Source: an uncultured Oscillospiraceae bacterium (GTDB lineage: Bacteria; Bacillota; Clostridia; Oscillospirales; Oscillospiraceae). Taken from it: a stretch of DNA of 6,484 nt. The position numbers were made by a program, and so were the translations under genes. The stretch spans positions 1-6,484 of the forward strand of contig CAKTUT010000099.1 in the NCBI GenBank assembly GCA_934621665.1, written 5' to 3'. The notes beneath the pieces were generated by a model, which ran no database searches, was not told the origin of the DNA, and saw only the letters and a list, made by a program, of their open reading frames with translations. Positions 1 to 5,256 of this stretch are shown piece by piece (the stretch's first letter is position 1; each line of letters begins with the position of its first letter).

Positions 1-11
1 GATCGCGTTTG

Positions 12-45
12 AGAGCTTGTCAAAAATACTTTTTTGACAAGCTCT
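12..45. terminator. A/T-cored perfect hairpin, candidate terminator or intergenic repeat
   Basis: Bases 12-26 (AGAGCTTGTCAAAAA) are the exact reverse complement of 31-45, giving a 15-bp perfect stem with a TACT loop. It lies just past the stop codon of the leftward exporter operon, where a terminator is expected. The A and T runs lie inside the stem next to the loop rather than after it, so it is not a textbook intrinsic terminator on either strand. It could equally be a copy of a dispersed intergenic palindrome. Termination is inferred from position and stem strength. Confidence 0.6.
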
Positions 46-69
46 GGCGTCGCGCAGCGCGCGACGCCA
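45..69. terminator. GC-rich perfect hairpin in tandem with the preceding one
   Basis: GGCGTCGCGC at 46-55 pairs perfectly with 59-68 around an AGC loop, and the T45-A69 pair extends it to 11 bp. It directly abuts the A/T-cored hairpin at 12-45 and starts 12 bp beyond the yjjB stop codon on the minus strand. No U tract follows it directly. On the minus strand this stem is transcribed first and the A/T-cored stem second, so the pair may act together in 3'-end formation or mRNA stabilisation. Confidence 0.5.
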
Positions 70-80
70 TTTGAGCATCC

Positions 81-515
81 CTATTTCGTTTTTGCAGGGC
101 GGTGGACAATCTGGTGCGCCACGCCGACAAGGCTGATTCCGGCGGCAATGCCGATCACCCACTTGACCGTAAGCATCCCGTAGCTGTGTACCCCGGCGGC
201 GTTGTCCTGCACCAGTGCAAGCATGGTGTAGTACAGTGAGCTTCCCGGGACAAGCGGGATGAGCGCCGGAATCAGAAACAGCGTGGCCGGCGCGCGCACG
301 CGGCGCGCAGTAATCTCAGCGTAGGCAGCGGAGAAAATGCTGACCAGCAGGACAATGTAAAAAATATTATCAAGCCACGCGCTTAAAAGCAGATATATGC
401 CCCAGCTGGCCGCGCCGCCAAGTGACGCAAGCGGCAGATGGCGCAGCGGCAGATGCCACAAAAGGCAGAACGCGGCTGTGCTGATGAGCGCGAAGAAAAG
501 CTGTTTGACAACCAT
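81..515 (-). CDS. yjjB: Threonine/serine exporter family protein, small YjjB-like (ThrE_2/DUF3815) subunit
   Basis: This 144-residue integral membrane protein is the C-terminal half of a ThrE-type exporter. About five hydrophobic segments are visible, near residues 3-21, 30-47, 50-66, 76-92 and 115-134. The signature run FLIPALIPLVPGSSLYYTM lies at about 80-98. In Corynebacterium, ThrE is one fused chain; in enterobacteria and many Firmicutes it is split into YjjP and YjjB, which act together. Here the gene follows the YjjP half after only 2 bp (its TAG stop, GT, then ATG), so the two are surely co-transcribed and probably translationally coupled. A G-rich GGGGTG stretch upstream, inside the end of the partner gene, can serve as ribosome binding site. 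Substrate cannot be read from sequence: threonine/serine export and, for E. coli YjjPB, succinate export have been reported. The family is certain and the substrate open. Confidence 0.92.
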   Translation of the reverse strand: MVVKQLFFALISTAAFCLLWHLPLRHLPLASLGGAASWGIYLLLSAWLDNIFYIVLLVSIFSAAYAEITARRVRAPATLFLIPALIPLVPGSSLYYTMLALVQDNAAGVHSYGMLTVKWVIGIAAGISLVGVAHQIVHRPAKTK

Positions 516-517
516 AC

Positions 518-1273
518 CTACACCCCAAACAGATAGATTGCGCTGCCAAAGCCCAGCGCCAGCGCACCTGCCAGAAGAAGCGACTCCGCCAGCCGCAAAA
601 GGCCGGAGATGGTATGCCCGATGAGCATATCACGTGCGGAGTTTGTGGTGGCGACGCCCGGGATGAGCAGCATGATGACGCCGATTAGAATATTGTCCAC
701 CGAAAACAGCGGACACACGCGCCCGGCGAGGCAGACGATCGAGCCGACAACCAGCGCGGTGAGGAACTGAAAAATAGCGGCGTTGCGGAATACAGGAAGC
801 GCCTTTTGCTGCAAAAAGCACACAAGCGCGCCCATGATGGCTGCGACAAGCCCGTCATAATAGCTGCCGCCAAAAAAGACGGCAAAGCCGCCCGCGCCAA
901 GAATGCTGCCGAGATACAGATGCACAACCGGCGCGCTGCCGGCGGCAATGGTCTGCACGCGCGCGTGCAGATGCTCAAGCGGAATCGGCGCGGCGCAGCA
1001 TTCGCGGCTGAGCGCGTTGAGCTGCTCCAGCTTTTGAAAGTCGGTGGACGGCGCGTGGGAGATGCGGCGCGTCTGCGTGAGCTCCGCGCCATCGTTAAAG
1101 AGCATCGTGAGCACAATATCGGATGTAATGACGAAAATATCCACGCGCGCCGCGCCATAGGCGCGCCCAAGGCGCGTGAGCGTATCCTCCACGCGGTTAA
1201 TTTCCGCGCCGCTGGTCAAAAGCGTCTGGCCGATGTCCAGCAGCTCATGCAGAATCTTATCATGCGCGTTCAA
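518..1273 (-). CDS. yjjP: Threonine/serine exporter family protein, large YjjP-like (ThrE/DUF1212) subunit, TTG start
   Basis: This 251-residue protein is the N-terminal half of a split ThrE-type exporter. A soluble cytoplasmic domain (about residues 1-112) carries the family motif SGAEINRVEDTLTRL near 21-35. Five hydrophobic segments follow, near 116-136, 140-154, 165-186, 193-212 and 226-248. The conserved PGVATTNSARDMLIG run at about 205-219 ends the fourth. I chose the TTG at 1273 because AAAAGGAGG sits 10 nt upstream of it and the family homology begins directly after. The in-frame ATG at 1351 overlaps the -35 box of this gene's own promoter and so cannot be the start. The gene is first in a two-gene operon with yjjB. 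Exported substrate (threonine/serine, or a dicarboxylate such as succinate) is undetermined. Confidence 0.93.
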   Translation of the reverse strand: MNAHDKILHELLDIGQTLLTSGAEINRVEDTLTRLGRAYGAARVDIFVITSDIVLTMLFNDGAELTQTRRISHAPSTDFQKLEQLNALSRECCAAPIPLEHLHARVQTIAAGSAPVVHLYLGSILGAGGFAVFFGGSYYDGLVAAIMGALVCFLQQKALPVFRNAAIFQFLTALVVGSIVCLAGRVCPLFSVDNILIGVIMLLIPGVATTNSARDMLIGHTISGLLRLAESLLLAGALALGFGSAIYLFGV

Positions 1274-1283
1274 AGCTGTGCCG

Positions 1284-1292
1284 CCTCCTTTT
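1284..1292 (-). promoter_or_regulatory. Strong ribosome binding site that fixes the TTG start of yjjP
   Basis: On the minus strand this reads AAAAGGAGG, near-perfect complementarity to the 16S rRNA 3' end, 10 nt before the TTG codon at 1273. No in-frame ATG lies close downstream; the next methionine codon is about 56 codons further in, past the conserved NRVED motif. This site therefore decides the start. Confidence 0.85.
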
Positions 1293-1323
1293 GTGGGAAC
1301 AATTACGGAATGAAGCAAACGAT

Positions 1324-1351
1324 ATTCTAGCAGATTTTGCACAATTGTCAA
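1324..1351 (-). promoter_or_regulatory. Sigma-A promoter of the yjjP-yjjB exporter operon
   Basis: On the minus strand the -35 box is a perfect TTGACA (1351-1346). A 16-bp spacer follows, then TAGAAT (1329-1324), one mismatch from TATAAT. TGC directly before the -10 box makes it an extended -10 promoter. Transcription should start near 1317, giving a leader of roughly 44 nt before the TTG start. It is a strong housekeeping-type promoter with no obvious separate operator. Confidence 0.82.
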
Positions 1352-1366
1352 TCAGAAATCTCTATT
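1337..1366 (+). promoter_or_regulatory. Possible promoter of the nrdG-dut operon
   Basis: TTGCAC at 1337-1342 and TCTATT at 1361-1366 are spaced by 18 bp. Both match the sigma-A consensus only moderately. It is the best plus-strand candidate in the 117-bp divergent region and would give a leader of about 18 nt. Its -35 box lies within the spacer of the opposing exporter promoter, so the two could exclude each other. The evidence is weak on its own and rests partly on the need for a promoter here. Confidence 0.35.
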
Positions 1367-1390
1367 TTTCCGGGAAACGGAGGAATTACC

Positions 1391-1906
1391 ATGAATTATG
1401 CCACCATTAAGCCATGGGATATCGCAAACGGTCCGGGCGTGCGCGTGAGCCTGTTTGTTTCCGGCTGCACACACTACTGTCCCGGCTGCTTTAACCCCGA
1501 GGCGTGGGACTTTGACTATGGCCAGCCGTTTGACGAGGCGGTCATGGCGCACATTCTGGATTTGATGAAGCCTGGCTATATCCGCGGGATCACCTATCTT
1601 GGCGGCGAGCCGCTTGACCCGCGCAATCAGGCGGGGCTGCTGGCGCTGACGGAAAAAATCCGCGCGGCCTATCCCGATAAGAACATCTGGTCGTTTACCG
1701 GCTATGTCTACGGGAAAAATCTGCCGGTGGTGGACGGCGTGACCGACGCGCTTTTGCGTCAGCTTGATGTGCTGGTGGATGGGCCGTTTATTGCGGCAAA
1801 GAAAAATCTGAGCCTGCGCTTCCGCGGGTCAGAGAACCAGCGGCTGATTGATATGAAAAAAACGCTTGCCGCAGGCGAGGCTGTCCTGTGGGATGAGACG
1901 CAATAA
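1391..1906 (+). CDS. nrdG: Anaerobic ribonucleoside-triphosphate reductase activating protein, radical SAM
   Basis: This 171-residue protein has the usual length for NrdG, the activase that installs the glycyl radical on anaerobic class III ribonucleotide reductase (NrdD) using S-adenosylmethionine and a [4Fe-4S] cluster. The cluster motif is CTHYCPGC (Cys26, Cys30, Cys33). The SAM-binding GGEPLDP lies at 71-77, and the family's C-terminal DVLVDGPF (126-133) and RFRGSENQRLID (143-154) blocks are intact. I chose the ATG at 1391 because GGAGG (1379-1383) sits 7 nt before it and typical NrdG proteins begin this way. An upstream in-frame ATG at 1337 lacks a ribosome binding site. NrdG is usually encoded beside nrdD, which is not in this window; instead dut follows after 11 bp. 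The activity is oxygen-sensitive and points to an anaerobe. Confidence 0.94.
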   Translation: MNYATIKPWDIANGPGVRVSLFVSGCTHYCPGCFNPEAWDFDYGQPFDEAVMAHILDLMKPGYIRGITYLGGEPLDPRNQAGLLALTEKIRAAYPDKNIWSFTGYVYGKNLPVVDGVTDALLRQLDVLVDGPFIAAKKNLSLRFRGSENQRLIDMKKTLAAGEAVLWDETQ

Positions 1907-1917
1907 GGAGAAACGCC

Positions 1918-2349
1918 GTGCCGAATATCAAAATTCACTATTTTTCAGATGATCTGCCCCGGCTGCAAAAGACCGAAAAGGGCGACTGGATTGACCTCTA
2001 CTGCGCGCAGGACATGACGCTCAAGGCGGGCGAGTTTGCGCTTGTGCCGCTGGGCGTTTCCATGCAGCTGCCGGAGGGGTATGAGGCGCGCACCGCGCCG
2101 CGCAGCTCCACATTTAGACGCTGGGGCATCCTGCAGGCAAATTCCGTCGGCGTGATCGACAACAGCTACTGCGGCACAAACGACGAGTGGAAGCTGCCGG
2201 TATATGCCACGCGCGACACGGTCATTGAAAAGGGCGACCGCATTTGCCAGTTTCGCATCTATGCGGTGCAGCCGCCAGTGACATTCGAGGAGTGCGAGCA
2301 GCTGTCGGACGTTGACCGCGGCGGCTTTGGCTCTACCGGACGTAAGTGA
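1918..2349 (+). CDS. dut: dUTP diphosphatase (dUTPase), trimeric family
   Basis: This 143-residue protein hydrolyses dUTP to dUMP and pyrophosphate, keeping uracil out of DNA and supplying dUMP for thymidylate synthesis. All five motifs of the trimeric family are visible: DWIDLYCA (23-30), PRSST (61-65), NSVGVIDNSYCGTNDEW (75-91, with Asp81 the likely water-activating acid and Tyr84 the uracil-side tyrosine), KGDRICQFRI (105-114) and the P-loop-like RGGFGSTG (134-141). Motif 2 has Pro where the classic form has Gly before RSS. The start is a GTG, supported by AAGGAG at 1905-1910, which overlaps the TAA stop of nrdG, so the two genes are probably translationally coupled. The intrinsic terminator at 2360-2402 follows 10 bp after the stop, ending the operon. 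Confident. Confidence 0.95.
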   Translation: MPNIKIHYFSDDLPRLQKTEKGDWIDLYCAQDMTLKAGEFALVPLGVSMQLPEGYEARTAPRSSTFRRWGILQANSVGVIDNSYCGTNDEWKLPVYATRDTVIEKGDRICQFRIYAVQPPVTFEECEQLSDVDRGGFGSTGRK

Positions 2350-2359
2350 AACAGATCGG

Positions 2360-2402
2360 GCGGGAAGCAAGCTGCTTTGCAGTTGCTTCCCGCTATCTTT
2401 TT
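2360..2402 (+). terminator. Intrinsic terminator of the nrdG-dut operon
   Basis: GCGGGAAGCAA (2360-2370) pairs perfectly with TTGCTTCCCGC (2383-2393). After a one-base bulge (G2371) an inner CTGC/GCAG stem closes a TTT loop. TATCTTTTT (2394-2402) follows as the U tract. This is a classic Rho-independent terminator immediately after the dut stop codon. Confidence 0.9.
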
Positions 2403-2413
2403 ATCCGCCAGTC

Positions 2414-2422
2414 TGGTATAAT
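2414..2422 (+). promoter_or_regulatory. Extended -10 promoter of the ygiQ-family gene
   Basis: TGGTATAAT contains a perfect TATAAT (2417-2422) with the extended TGN element in front. The -35 region falls in the preceding terminator's T-rich tail and has no good TTGACA match, which an extended -10 can compensate for. Transcription should begin near 2429. GAGGA at 2452-2456 then precedes the ATG at 2463 by 6 nt. Confidence 0.72.
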
Positions 2423-2462
2423 AATTACAATCTAACCTTTTTACAGAAAACGAGGAATCAAT

Positions 2463-4472
2463 ATGGCACAGTTTTTGCCCATCAGCAAATCGGATATGCA
2501 AGCGCGCGGGTGGGAGCAGTGCGACTTTGTCTATCTCATCGGCGATGCGTATGTCGATCATCCGTCGTTTGGCCACGCGATTATCTCGCGTGTGCTGGAG
2601 GATGCGGGGTATAAGGTGGGCATCATCTCGCAGCCGGACTGGAAAAAGCCGGAGTCGGTCTGTGCGCTTGGCAGGCCGCGGCTTGGCTTCCTGGTCTCGG
2701 GCGGCAATATGGACTCGATGGTCAATCACTACGCCGTGTCGAAAAAGCACCGCCAGACCGACGCGTTTACGCCCGGCGGCGTGATGGGCAAGCGTCCGGA
2801 CTATGCCGTGACGGTCTACTGTAATCTCATACGCCGCAGTTTCCGCGATGTGCCGATTATCATCGGCGGCATTGAGGCAAGCCTCCGCCGCCTTGCGCAT
2901 TATGACTACTGGTCGGATAAGCTCAAGCGCTCGATCCTGCTGGATTCGCAGGCGGATCTGCTGCTGTATGGCATGGGCGAGCGGAGCATCGTGGAGGTGG
3001 CGGACGCGCTGAACGACGGCATGGACGTGCACGATATCACCTACATTGACGGTACGGTGTTCCGCGTGAAAGCGCCGGATGAAAATCTCAGCTATTTGAG
3101 ACTCCCGGATTACCAGAGTCTGCTTGAAAATCCAAAAAAGTACGCTGAAAGCTTCTATCTGCAATATCAGAACACTGATCCGTTTTCGGCCAAGCGGCTG
3201 CTTGAGCCATACGGCGTGCAGGAATTTGTGGTGCAGAATCCGCCGCAAAAACCGCTTTCCCAGCAGGAGATGGATCACGTCTACGGCCTGCCGTACTGCC
3301 GAACCTATCATCCCTCGTATGAGAAGCTGGGCGGCGTACCGGCTATCTCCGAGGTGCGGTTCAGTCTGGCGTCGAACCGCGGCTGCTTTGGTGCGTGCAG
3401 CTTCTGTGCGCTGACGTTCCATCAGGGGCGCATTATCCAGACGCGCAGCCATGAGTCCATTTTGGATGAGGCGGAGAAAATGACGCACGAGCCGGACTTT
3501 AAGGGTTATATCCACGACGTGGGCGGTCCGACGGCAAATTTCCGTCAGCCTGCGTGCAAAAAGCAGCTGACGAAGGGGGCGTGCCAGAACCGCCAGTGCC
3601 TGTTTCCCACGCCGTGCAAAAATATGATTGCCGACCACAGCGATTATGTGGCGCTTTTGCGAAAGCTGCGGAAGCTGCCGAATGTGAAAAAGGTGTTTAT
3701 CCGAAGCGGCATCCGCTTTGACTATCTGCTTGCCGACAAGTCCGACACGTTCTTCCATGAGCTGGTGCGCTATCACATCTCGGGACAGCTGAAGGTAGCG
3801 CCGGAGCACGTATCCGACCATGTGCTGGAAAAGATGGGAAAGCCGTGCCACGCGGTGTATCTGCAATTTCTGGACAGGTACAAAAAAATTAACGAGTCTG
3901 AGCACATGAAGCAGTATGTTGTGCCGTATCTCATGTCGTCGCATCCGGGCTGCACGCTGCGCGACGCGGTGACGCTGGCGGAATATCTGCGCGACACGGG
4001 GCACAATCCCGAGCAGGTGCAGGACTTTTATCCCACGCCGTCCACGCTGTCCACTGTCATGTATTACACCGGACTTGATCCAAGGACGATGGAAACGGTA
4101 TATGTGCCGAAAAATCCGCACGAAAAGGCAATGCAGCGGGCGCTGATGCAGTACCGCGACCCAAAGAATTATGCGCTTGTCAGAGAAGCACTTATCAAGG
4201 CCGGACGCACTGACCTGATCGGCTTTACGCCGCAGTGTCTGATTCGTCCCTATCCGCCAAAGGGCGGCAAGGGCGCGCCCATAGATGCAAAAGCAGCACC
4301 GCATGGCGGACAGACTGCAAGAATGCAGGCGAGCGCTGCACCAAAGCATGAATCGCCGCGCCGTGCGTCAAAGCCTGACGCAGGGAAAGGAAAAGACACG
4401 GTCAGAAACAACGGCAGCGCGCCGTCTGCACCGCGCCGCCGCGGCGGAAAACAGCCAAAGCGCGGCCGCTAG
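2463..4472 (+). CDS. ygiQ: YgiQ family radical SAM protein
   Basis: This 669-residue protein matches the YgiQ/UPF0313 family of radical SAM enzymes, whose reaction is unknown. An N-terminal Radical_SAM_N-type domain (about 1-290) contains the conserved GGIEASLRR block at 135-143. The cluster motif CFGACSFC (Cys308, Cys312, Cys315) opens the radical SAM core. A second cysteine set follows at Cys365, Cys374, Cys379 and Cys385 (spacing CX8CX4CX5C) within the family-typical [18 protein letters not shown] stretch, and could hold an auxiliary Fe-S cluster or structural metal. The [17 protein letters not shown] region near 521-537 belongs to the conserved C-terminal part. The last 70 residues (600-669) are low-complexity, rich in Lys, Arg, Ala, Gly and Pro, and probably disordered. 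The ATG at 2463 has GAGGA 6 nt upstream and its own extended -10 promoter. No terminator is visible before the next gene. Family assignment is firm; function is not known. Confidence 0.94.
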   Translation: MAQFLPISKSDMQARGWEQCDFVYLIGDAYVDHPSFGHAIISRVLEDAGYKVGIISQPDWKKPESVCALGRPRLGFLVSGGNMDSMVNHYAVSKKHRQTDAFTPGGVMGKRPDYAVTVYCNLIRRSFRDVPIIIGGIEASLRRLAHYDYWSDKLKRSILLDSQADLLLYGMGERSIVEVADALNDGMDVHDITYIDGTVFRVKAPDENLSYLRLPDYQSLLENPKKYAESFYLQYQNTDPFSAKRLLEPYGVQEFVVQNPPQKPLSQQEMDHVYGLPYCRTYHPSYEKLGGVPAISEVRFSLASNRGCFGACSFCALTFHQGRIIQTRSHESILDEAEKMTHEPDFKGYIHDVGGPTANFRQPACKKQLTKGACQNRQCLFPTPCKNMIADHSDYVALLRKLRKLPNVKKVFIRSGIRFDYLLADKSDTFFHELVRYHISGQLKVAPEHVSDHVLEKMGKPCHAVYLQFLDRYKKINESEHMKQYVVPYLMSSHPGCTLRDAVTLAEYLRDTGHNPEQVQDFYPTPSTLSTVMYYTGLDPRTMETVYVPKNPHEKAMQRALMQYRDPKNYALVREALIKAGRTDLIGFTPQCLIRPYPPKGGKGAPIDAKAAPHGGQTARMQASAAPKHESPRRASKPDAGKGKDTVRNNGSAPSAPRRRGGKQPKRGR

Positions 4473-4492
4473 GCCTGTACTATTTACAGCCG

Positions 4493-4531
4493 CCTCCTCA
4501 TATAGTTTGCCATACGAACTAAATGAGGTGG
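4493..4531 (+). promoter_or_regulatory. Hairpin sequestering the ribosome binding site of the SSB-like gene
   Basis: CCTCAT (4496-4501) pairs with ATGAGG (4523-4528). After an A-A mismatch, TAGTTTG (4503-4509) pairs with CGAACTA (4515-4521) with one G-U wobble, closing a CCATA loop. Beyond a T-T mismatch, CC (4493-4494) pairs with GG (4530-4531). The whole Shine-Dalgarno GAGGTGG (4525-4531) therefore lies in the 3' arm, 4 nt before the ATG. In mRNA reading through from ygiQ this should lower initiation unless melted or remodelled. The same dyad could instead be a DNA operator. Pairing is directly visible; the regulatory role is inferred. Confidence 0.6.
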
Positions 4532-4535
4532 AAAC

Positions 4536-5162
4536 ATGGAATATACGGCCAATCATATTACTCTGCGCGGCACGCTGATGGGGCTGCCGGAATTCTCGCA
4601 CGAAAATCATGAGCGGAAGTTCTACCGCTTCCTGCTGGAGGTAGAGCGTCTGTCCGGTACGTCGGACATTCTGCCGGTTGTGGCGGCGGAGGACGTGCTG
4701 TACGCAATGGATCTGTTTCGCGGCTGCCGCGTGGAGGTGTCAGGACAGATCCGCTCGTTTAACAGCCGCGCCGCCGCGGGGCGGCGGCTGGTGATCTCGG
4801 TGTATGCCTCCGAGCTGACCACGTCCGACGGCGAGCCGGAAAACGATGTGACGCTGACGGGCGCAATCTGCAAGGAGCCGATCTATCGCCGCACGCCGCT
4901 GGGGCGCGAAATCTGTGATGTGATGCTGGCCGTCAACCGGCCGTATCATCGGACGGACTATATTCCCTGCATCCTCTGGGGACGTACGGCGCAGGAAACT
5001 GCCGATCTGCCGGTGGGCGCGCGCATCTGCCTGACGGGACGGTTGCAAAGCCGCGAATATGTAAAGGTCCTCCCGGAGGGGAGCGAGAAGCGCACGGCAT
5101 ATGAGGTGTCGGTGACCACGGCGGAGCGTGCCGACGAGGAGCTGGCTGCCGCCGTACTGTAA
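4536..5162 (+). CDS. Tandem OB-fold single-stranded DNA-binding-like protein
   Basis: This 208-residue protein appears to contain two OB-fold domains, about residues 6-97 and 103-197. The second resembles bacterial SSB most: NDVTLTGAICKEP at the start, then a DYIPCILWGRTAQ strand region near 141-153, GARICLTGRLQSREY at 161-175 and a closing YEVSVTTAE near 189-197. The first repeats the scheme with ITLRGTLMGLPEF at 8-20, FYRFLLEVERLS at 29-40 and CRVEVSGQIRSFN at 64-76. Ordinary SSB has one OB fold and an acidic tail ending DDDIPF; this protein has two folds and ends EELAAAVL, so it lacks that partner-binding tip and is unlikely to be the main replicative SSB. The start is the ATG at 4536, 4 nt after GAGGTGG. 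The ribosome binding site lies in the hairpin described at 4493-4531. It follows ygiQ by 63 bp with no terminator. Nucleic-acid binding is inferred from fold. Confidence 0.8.
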   Translation: MEYTANHITLRGTLMGLPEFSHENHERKFYRFLLEVERLSGTSDILPVVAAEDVLYAMDLFRGCRVEVSGQIRSFNSRAAAGRRLVISVYASELTTSDGEPENDVTLTGAICKEPIYRRTPLGREICDVMLAVNRPYHRTDYIPCILWGRTAQETADLPVGARICLTGRLQSREYVKVLPEGSEKRTAYEVSVTTAERADEELAAAVL

Positions 5163-5192
5163 AAAATAAATTTTCCCGTTTTGTAAAAAATC

Positions 5193-5218
5193 TGAAACTG
5201 GCGGGCGGAAAACTCGTC
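5193..5218 (+). promoter_or_regulatory. ECF-sigma-type promoter of the DUF4349 lipoprotein gene
   Basis: TGAAAC (5193-5198) and CGTC (5215-5218) are separated by exactly 16 bp. This matches the arrangement known for Bacillus extracytoplasmic-function sigma factors of the SigW/SigM type. No good TTGACA/TATAAT pair is seen in the same gap. A start near 5225 would leave a leader of about 30 nt ending in AAGGAGG (5245-5251). The sigma factor itself is not in the window, so regulation is inferred from the motif alone. Confidence 0.6.
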
Positions 5219-5256
5219 TTTAAGAGTGACCAAGCAAAAAATAAAAGGAGGTACTA

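Noticed and set aside
34..39. TTGACA resembling a -35 box
   Set aside because: It is part of the hairpin arm. The expected -10 position holds only GC-rich sequence, and no plus-strand gene follows.
806..1330. A 174-codon plus-strand open frame opposite yjjP
   Set aside because: It lies antisense to a clear membrane transporter gene, has no family resemblance, and its composition fits a shadow frame.
1274..1351. Extended N-terminus of yjjP from the ATG at 1351
   Set aside because: That ATG overlaps the TTGACA -35 box and the frame crosses the -10 box of the gene's own promoter. The TTG at 1273 has a strong ribosome binding site.
1337..1390. Extended N-terminus of nrdG from the ATG on the plus strand at 1337
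   Set aside because: There is no ribosome binding site, the extra residues do not match NrdG, and GGAGG is correctly placed for the ATG at 1391.
2259..4349. A 696-codon open frame on the minus strand opposite ygiQ
   Set aside because: It runs antisense through the end of dut, a terminator, a promoter and most of a confidently identified radical SAM gene. Its translation is rich in Arg, His and Leu with no recognisable domain, as expected of a codon-bias shadow in GC-rich DNA.
4483..4506. TTTACA and TATAGT as a promoter for the SSB-like gene
   Set aside because: The two boxes are only 12 bp apart, too close for sigma-A. TATAGT alone, without a -35 or extended -10, is weak, so I did not list a promoter.
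5163..5212. Possible terminator after the SSB-like gene (TTTTCC at 5171-5176 with GGAAAA at 5207-5212)
   Set aside because: Only six pairs across a 30-nt loop with no U tract. The A/T-rich stretch is better read as promoter upstream sequence.
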